Source: Thermoplasmata archaeon
GTDB taxonomy: Archaea; Thermoplasmatota; Thermoplasmata; JAGHBH01
Direction: 5' to 3'
NCBI GenBank assembly: GCA_021161085.1
Contig: JAGHBH010000009.1
Coordinates: 1-10,414 of the forward strand
Length of the DNA stretch: 10,414 nucleotides
Shown here one piece after another: positions 6,452 through 10,414 of the stretch (position 1 is the stretch's first letter; every line of letters begins with the position of its first letter). The notes under the pieces are model-generated. The model did not search any database. It was given only the letters and a program-made list of their open reading frames with translations, and was not told where the DNA came from. Both the position numbers and the translations under genes were made by a program.

Positions 6452-8008
6452 TCATTCCTTGTAGGTGCTGGGGAAGAATAGTATTATGGCGGAGAATATC
6501 TCCAGCCTGCCGACCCACATACACAGGCTGAGGTAGATCTTTCCGGCGCCGGAGATGAAGGAGAAGGTCTTTGCCGGGCCGACCATGCCTATACCGGGGC
6601 CGACGCCTCCCATGGTGGTGGCAACGGCGGATATGGCGCTGGGTATGTCGAGGCCGAAGAAGGTCATCACCAGGCTGGATATGAAGAACACGAGCAGGTA
6701 GGCGAAGAAGAACACCCCCACCTTCTTGGCTATCTCCTCGGAGATGACGTGATCTCCCAGCCTGATGGGTATGACCGCCCTGGGGTGGAGGACCTTCTGT
6801 ATCTCCCGTTTGGCCATCTTGGCCAGTATGATGACACGGCTTATCTTTATGGCCCCCGCCGTGGAGCCCACACAACCCCCCAGGAGCATGAGCATGACCA
6901 GTATGAGCTGGCTGGACTCCGGCCAGAGGTTGTAGTCGTCCGTGGCGAACCCCGCCGTGGCGTGTATGGATGTGACCTGGAAGGCGCTGCGGCGCAGGGC
7001 CTCTCCGAATCCTATATCTTGGTCGAAGGTGGCGGCTGTCTCCGTGGTCTTCACACCCTGGATGGCGAGCGTGGAGGCGATGAGGAGTGTGAAGAAGAGG
7101 AGGCTGAGGAGGAACACCCGGACCTCCGGGTCCCCGAGGATGGCACGCCATCTGCCCGTGAGTATCTTGTAATGCAGCACGAAGCTTGTGCTGCCTATTA
7201 TCATGAATGTTATGACTATGGCCTCCACGACGACACTGTGCCAGTATGCGACGCTGGCGGTGTGCGTGCCGAACCCTCCGGTGGCCAGGGTGGTGAAGGA
7301 GTAGTTCACCGCGTCGTAGAGGTTGACGCCGGCCGCCCAGAGGAGCACGGTCTCCACCAGGGTGAAGAGTATGTAGATTCTGAGCAGTATGCTGGCGGTC
7401 TGCTGTATCTTCGGTTTTATCCTGGTCACGGTCTCCCCGGCGGTCTCGGCCTTGAACAGCTGCACCGTACCGCCCAGAAGCTTTGCGATGATGACAACGC
7501 TGAAAACTATTATGCCCATGCCGCCTACCCACTGGGTGAGGCTTCTCCACAGGAATATGCTGTGTGCGTTTGGATAGTTGAGATAGTCCGGCGTGGGCAC
7601 GCCGTCCACCACGGGGATCGGGGGGACGGCCTGCTGGATGGCAGGTGGGTCTATCACCGTGGCCCCGCAGGTGGCGAAACCGCTCATGCTCTCGAAATAG
7701 GCGTCCGCGAAGTTCGTCAATATGCCGTTGAACAGATAGGGGAGGGCGCCGAAGAAGGCCATGAGCAGCCAGATGATCCCCACGGCGACCACTGCCTCCC
7801 TCTCCCTTATCGTCTCTATGTAGTCCCTGCCCCAGAACCAGAGGAGGAAGGAGCAGAGGAAGGATACGAAGAAGGGTATCATGAAACTCTTGTAGAGCAC
7901 CACCAGATTCTCGTTGTAGGCTATGCCCACGAAGAACGGGGGGAGAAATGTGAATGTGAAGAGGAAGAGAACGGCCCCCACGGTTCCGAACATCGCCCTG
8001 AATCTCAC
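6452..8008 (-). CDS. trkH: TrkH-family K+ uptake channel/transporter subunit
   Basis: The membrane pore of the Trk K+ uptake system; 518 residues, close to the usual TrkH length. The four M1-P-M2 repeats are visible through their selectivity-filter loops: SMSGFATCGATVID (108-120), TTLATGGFGTH (239-249), SIHATAGFATD (347-357), and VATTMGGVGPGIG (462-474). Family signatures SLTQWVGGMGIIV (156-168), GGCVGSTAGAIK (377-388) and LCMWVGRLEIFS (495-506) are clear. Repeat 1 is followed by a proline-rich extracellular loop (about 120-150). The GTG start is fixed by GGAGG seven bases upstream; a later in-frame ATG exists at 7993. It lies 20 bases after trkA and should be co-transcribed with it. K+ import is a family inference, since Na+-coupled Ktr/Trk variants also exist. 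Confidence 0.96.
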   Translation of the reverse strand: MRFRAMFGTVGAVLFLFTFTFLPPFFVGIAYNENLVVLYKSFMIPFFVSFLCSFLLWFWGRDYIETIREREAVVAVGIIWLLMAFFGALPYLFNGILTNFADAYFESMSGFATCGATVIDPPAIQQAVPPIPVVDGVPTPDYLNYPNAHSIFLWRSLTQWVGGMGIIVFSVVIIAKLLGGTVQLFKAETAGETVTRIKPKIQQTASILLRIYILFTLVETVLLWAAGVNLYDAVNYSFTTLATGGFGTHTASVAYWHSVVVEAIVITFMIIGSTSFVLHYKILTGRWRAILGDPEVRVFLLSLLFFTLLIASTLAIQGVKTTETAATFDQDIGFGEALRRSAFQVTSIHATAGFATDDYNLWPESSQLILVMLMLLGGCVGSTAGAIKISRVIILAKMAKREIQKVLHPRAVIPIRLGDHVISEEIAKKVGVFFFAYLLVFFISSLVMTFFGLDIPSAISAVATTMGGVGPGIGMVGPAKTFSFISGAGKIYLSLCMWVGRLEIFSAIILFFPSTYKE

Positions 8009-8015
8009 GACACAG

Positions 8016-8020
8016 CCTCC
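8016..8020 (-). promoter_or_regulatory. Ribosome binding site deciding the trkH start
   Basis: GGAGG on the minus strand lies 7 bases before the GTG at 8008. It supports that GTG over the later ATG and shows leader-dependent initiation for a gene inside an operon. Confidence 0.7.
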
Positions 8021-8028
8021 GGCCTATA

Positions 8029-9396
8029 TCAGATGAAGAGGGTGGGACGGGTGAACAGCTTTTCCACCTTCTGGATGGAGTCGCTTCTGGCGAATATCAC
8101 CAGCTTGTCCCCTATCATCAGTATGTCGTCACCCGTGGGTATTCTCACCTCGCCCTTTCTCACTATCGCCCCCACCCTGGCATATTTGGGGAAGTGTATC
8201 TTGCTCAGCGGTTTTCCGACTATCTTGCTCTCGCTCTTGACCTCCATCTCCAATACCCTGGCCTTTCCGTTGAACATCACGCTCATGGAGAGAATGTCCG
8301 TTGAATACGTGTGCTGCAGTATGGTGCCTATGGTTGTCAGCCTTGGGCTGATGGCCACGTCTATGCCGATGTGCTCGAACATGGACTTCAATTCCGGCCG
8401 GTTTATTATGGCCACCGCCTTCCTGGCCCCGTATTCCTTGGCCAGCAGGCAGGAGAGGATGTTGGTGTCTTCGTGGTGAGTCGTGGCCACGAAGGCGTCC
8501 ACGTTGTCTATCCCCTCCTCCACCAAGACCTCCTCCTCCGTGCCGCTGCCGTTTATCACCAGCGTGTTGCTCAGCTGCTCGCTGGCCCTGGCACATGCTT
8601 CTTCGTCAGAATCCAGAAGGATGACCTTGGCCCTCTTCTCTATGAACCTGGCCAGATGCACCCCCACCCTGGAGGCCCCCATTATCATGACGGTCTCAAC
8701 ACCCCTCTTCTCCTCCTCCCTGCCGGCGGTCTTGGGATAGAACAGGTCCTCCACCCGCAGGAGATCGTGGGGGGAGCTCAAGGCCAGAAGCAGGCGGTCG
8801 TTTATCTTCAGCTTGTCCTCCCCGTAAGGCATGACCACCTCTCCCCCCCGGAGGATGGCAACGATGTTGGACTGCGGAGGCAGGGGGATGTCCTTTATCT
8901 GCTTCCCCGCCGCCCGGGAAAACTTCTTGACACGAACCTCCACCACATGGACACGACCCTGGGAGAAACTCTCCACATCCATAAGCGAGGGGAGGGCCAT
9001 CATCCTCGACATTTTGGTGGCAGCCACCAGCTCCGGGCTTATGGCCACATCTATGCCCAGGTTGGCCAGCTTTCCGCTAACGGGTTCGTCAATATACTCC
9101 GAACTGTTTATCCTGGCGATGGTCTTGGCCCCACGGGACTTGGCTATGGCCGCCCCTATGATGTTGGCCTCGTCGGAGCCCGTGACCCCTATGAATACAT
9201 CCGCGGTCTCTATCCCCGCCTCCTTCAACTTCTTGGGGCTCGCAGCGCTGCCCTTGATTATCAGGGCATCCAGGTTCTCCGCCTCGGCCAAAGCCTTGTC
9301 ATCCTTCTCTATCACCGCAAGATTGTATCCTTCCTCGTACAGAGCACGGGCGATGTGAAAACCGACCTCGCCTGCGCCGGCGATGACCGCATACAT
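8029..9396 (-). CDS. trkA: TrkA, NAD-binding RCK regulatory subunit of the Trk K+ system
   Basis: A 455-residue cytosolic gating-ring protein with the full tandem arrangement RCK_N-RCK_C-RCK_N-RCK_C. The first Rossmann nucleotide loop is AGAGEVGFHIA (6-16) with an acidic residue at E30 ending strand 2. The second is GASRVGVHLARF (240-251) with D262. Both halves repeat the phrase GIDVAISP (114-121 and 344-351) after the Rossmann domain, showing the internal duplication. C-terminal RCK_C domains lie near 140-220 and 370-450, with paired phrases DKLKINDRLLLAL (194-206) and DDILMIGDKLVIF (423-435). TrkA binds NAD(H) and ATP/ADP and controls the TrkH pore, encoded directly downstream. The ATG lies 27 bases from the centre of a TTTTAAA TATA element, so the operon mRNA is probably leaderless. 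Confidence 0.97.
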   Translation of the reverse strand: MYAVIAGAGEVGFHIARALYEEGYNLAVIEKDDKALAEAENLDALIIKGSAASPKKLKEAGIETADVFIGVTGSDEANIIGAAIAKSRGAKTIARINSSEYIDEPVSGKLANLGIDVAISPELVAATKMSRMMALPSLMDVESFSQGRVHVVEVRVKKFSRAAGKQIKDIPLPPQSNIVAILRGGEVVMPYGEDKLKINDRLLLALSSPHDLLRVEDLFYPKTAGREEEKRGVETVMIMGASRVGVHLARFIEKRAKVILLDSDEEACARASEQLSNTLVINGSGTEEEVLVEEGIDNVDAFVATTHHEDTNILSCLLAKEYGARKAVAIINRPELKSMFEHIGIDVAISPRLTTIGTILQHTYSTDILSMSVMFNGKARVLEMEVKSESKIVGKPLSKIHFPKYARVGAIVRKGEVRIPTGDDILMIGDKLVIFARSDSIQKVEKLFTRPTLFI

Positions 9397-9419
9397 GGGG
9401 ATGGGTATCTGCCGGTGTG

Positions 9420-9426
9420 TTTAAAA
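9420..9426 (-). promoter_or_regulatory. TATA box for the trkA-trkH operon
   Basis: The minus strand reads CTTTTAAAC; the TTTTAAA centre is exactly 27 bases before the first base of the trkA ATG (9396). No Shine-Dalgarno sequence adjoins that ATG, so leaderless initiation is the simplest reading. Confidence 0.7.
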
Positions 9427-9438
9427 GTTTGTGGGAAT

Positions 9439-9458
9439 GAAAAAACACCGTCTTTTTC
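9439..9458. repeat. Short inverted repeat between the trkA and transporter promoters
   Basis: GAAAAA (9439-9444) and TTTTTC (9453-9458) form a 6-base inverted repeat with an 8-base spacer. It sits between the two divergent promoters. It could be a regulator half-site pair or chance in an AT-rich spacer; nothing distinguishes these by eye. Confidence 0.3.
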
Positions 9459-9468
9459 TTGCGAATGG

Positions 9469-9476
9469 TTTTTCAA
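9469..9476 (+). promoter_or_regulatory. Weak TATA-like element for the EamA transporter
   Basis: TTTTTCAA is centred 26.5 bases before the ATG at 9499, the same spacing as the better TATA boxes here. It lies inside a small palindrome, GGTT-TTTC-AACC (9467-9478). The match is weak and rests mainly on spacing. Confidence 0.4.
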
Positions 9477-9498
9477 CCCTCCCGTCCTGGGTCCGGCG

Positions 9499-10383
9499 AT
9501 GTCCGCCGGAACCGCGAAAAACAAGGGGCCCTCTGGAAGGCGGGAGAGCCGGGGTATGGTGTACATGGCCGCCGCCGTCATCCTGTGGAGCACCATAGAG
9601 ACCGTGTCCAGGGGGTTCAACGGCTCCCTCGCCCCGGTGGTCCTGGCTTTCTGGCGGTTTTTCCTGGGCTCCGTTGTCCTTTTCGTGTACGCCGCCGGCG
9701 ATCTCAACATCACCCGCCGCTCGCTGGTGTTCTCCGCTCTCGGGGGCTTTCTGGGGGTGACCCTCACCTTCACGCTCTTCCACATCAGCCTGCTCTATAT
9801 AAGAGCGGGGATAGCGGCCTCCATAATCAGCACCGTTCCGTTGTTCGTGCTTCCCATGTCCTGGCTCGGAGGCGAGAGGCCCAGACGCTGGAGCATCCTG
9901 GGGGTGGTGGTGGGCCTGGCCGGCATAATCCTTCTCTCCCTAGAGGACGCCCGCGGGGGGAACATGACCGGCATACTCCTGGCCTTGGGGGCGGTGCTGG
10001 TGTTCTCCGTGTTCACCATGATCAACCGTAGGACGGGGCGTGAGACCAACCCCGCCACCGCCACCTTCCTCTCGCTGTCCATGGGAACCATCTTCTTCAT
10101 GCCCGTAATCCTCGCCGCCGGAGACCCTCTCTTCCCCCGGCTGGATATGTGGGGCGTCCTCTCCCTCGTTTATCTGGGGGTCGCCGCCACCGGTCTCGGA
10201 TATCTCCTCTATTTCCGGGGTTTCGACATGGTGCAGGCCCATCGGGGTTCCACGGTGTTCTATATGAAGCCTCTGGCCGCCTCCATCTTCGCCTTCTTTC
10301 TCCTCGGGGAGACTCTGGGAGTGTTGTCCATCCTCGGCATATTCGTGATAATATTCTCCCTGTATATGGCCCTCAGACTTTGA
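9499..10383 (+). CDS. EamA/DMT-superfamily 10-TM transporter
   Basis: A 294-residue membrane protein of normal length for the ten-helix drug/metabolite transporter superfamily. It has two EamA repeats. The first spans about residues 20-148, with VLAFWRFFLGSVVLF (48-62), HISLLYIRAGIAASII (95-110) and GVVVGLAGIILLS (135-147). The second spans about 156-290, with ALGAVLVFSVFTMINR (162-177), GVAATGLGYLLYFRGFDMV (227-245) and FFLLGETLGVLSILGI (266-281). Related proteins export amino acids or metabolites, but the substrate cannot be read from sequence. The ATG is chosen because no ATG lies shortly before it in frame and a weak TATA-like element sits 26.5 bases upstream; a later ATG at 9556 begins just before the first membrane helix. 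It diverges from the trkA-trkH operon. Only 31 GC-rich bases follow it before the window ends. Confidence 0.92.
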   Translation: MSAGTAKNKGPSGRRESRGMVYMAAAVILWSTIETVSRGFNGSLAPVVLAFWRFFLGSVVLFVYAAGDLNITRRSLVFSALGGFLGVTLTFTLFHISLLYIRAGIAASIISTVPLFVLPMSWLGGERPRRWSILGVVVGLAGIILLSLEDARGGNMTGILLALGAVLVFSVFTMINRRTGRETNPATATFLSLSMGTIFFMPVILAAGDPLFPRLDMWGVLSLVYLGVAATGLGYLLYFRGFDMVQAHRGSTVFYMKPLAASIFAFFLLGETLGVLSILGIFVIIFSLYMALRL

Positions 10384-10414
10384 CCCGCCCCGGGGGGAGG
10401 GGACGGAGGGGGAC

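Noticed and set aside
6749..8479. Long open frame (576 codons) on the plus strand opposite trkH and part of trkA
   Set aside because: It is the antisense shadow of two clear genes. Its translation is low-complexity (G, E, H, Y rich), has no domain or promoter signal, and exists because GC-rich coding DNA has few antisense stops.
8311..9498. In-frame upstream extension of the EamA transporter frame, antisense to trkA
   Set aside because: The frame stays open by chance opposite trkA. The real transporter begins at 9499, where a TATA-like element has the right spacing and the membrane domain follows.
10384..10414. Very G-rich sequence at the right edge as a terminator or quadruplex
   Set aside because: Only 31 bases are visible and there is no way to see whether it is coding, a ribosome binding site or a structured element.

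Overview
The window reads as archaeal chromosome. The strongest marker is the adjacent Nop5 and fibrillarin pair, the protein core of archaeal C/D-box RNA methylation complexes. Promoters agree: most first-in-operon genes have a TATA-like element centred 25 to 28 bases before the start codon, which leaves no room for a leader and implies leaderless mRNAs. Genes inside operons (fibrillarin, trkH) instead carry GGAGG-type ribosome binding sites. Frequent ATA, AGG and AGA codons in GC-rich DNA would suit a GC-rich Thermoplasmata-like euryarchaeote, but that placement is only a guess.

Layout: 1-509 (-) is the N-terminal part of a Trm9/ABH8-like tRNA wobble-uridine methyltransferase, cut by the window edge. 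It diverges from a PAP2-superfamily membrane enzyme (563-1471, +), and both appear to share one palindromic TATA box. The PAP2 gene converges on, and overlaps by 50 bases, a GT4 glycosyltransferase (1422-2567, -). Next comes the operon nop5 - fibrillarin - COG2426/Sm_multidrug_ex-like membrane protein (2662-5334, +). A markedly AT-richer DNA methyltransferase gene follows (5383-6306, -), with no restriction partner visible. Then a K+ uptake operon reads leftwards, trkA (9396-8029) followed by trkH (8008-6452). Last is a divergent EamA/DMT-family transporter (9499-10383, +).

Functionally there are three themes: RNA modification (Trm9-like enzyme, Nop5/fibrillarin), the cell envelope (PAP2 enzyme, glycosyltransferase, three membrane transport or transport-like proteins), and DNA methylation. 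The TrkA and TrkH products should form one K+ channel with its nucleotide-gated ring. The PAP2 enzyme and glycosyltransferase may both act on membrane lipids, which is inference from family and adjacency.

No tRNA, rRNA, CRISPR array, insertion sequence or attachment site was found. No gap between genes exceeds about 145 bases. I see no convincing new multi-gene system. The most interesting items are the symmetric shared promoter, the leaderless/Shine-Dalgarno split, and the low-GC solitary methyltransferase in DNA that is very poor in CTAG.
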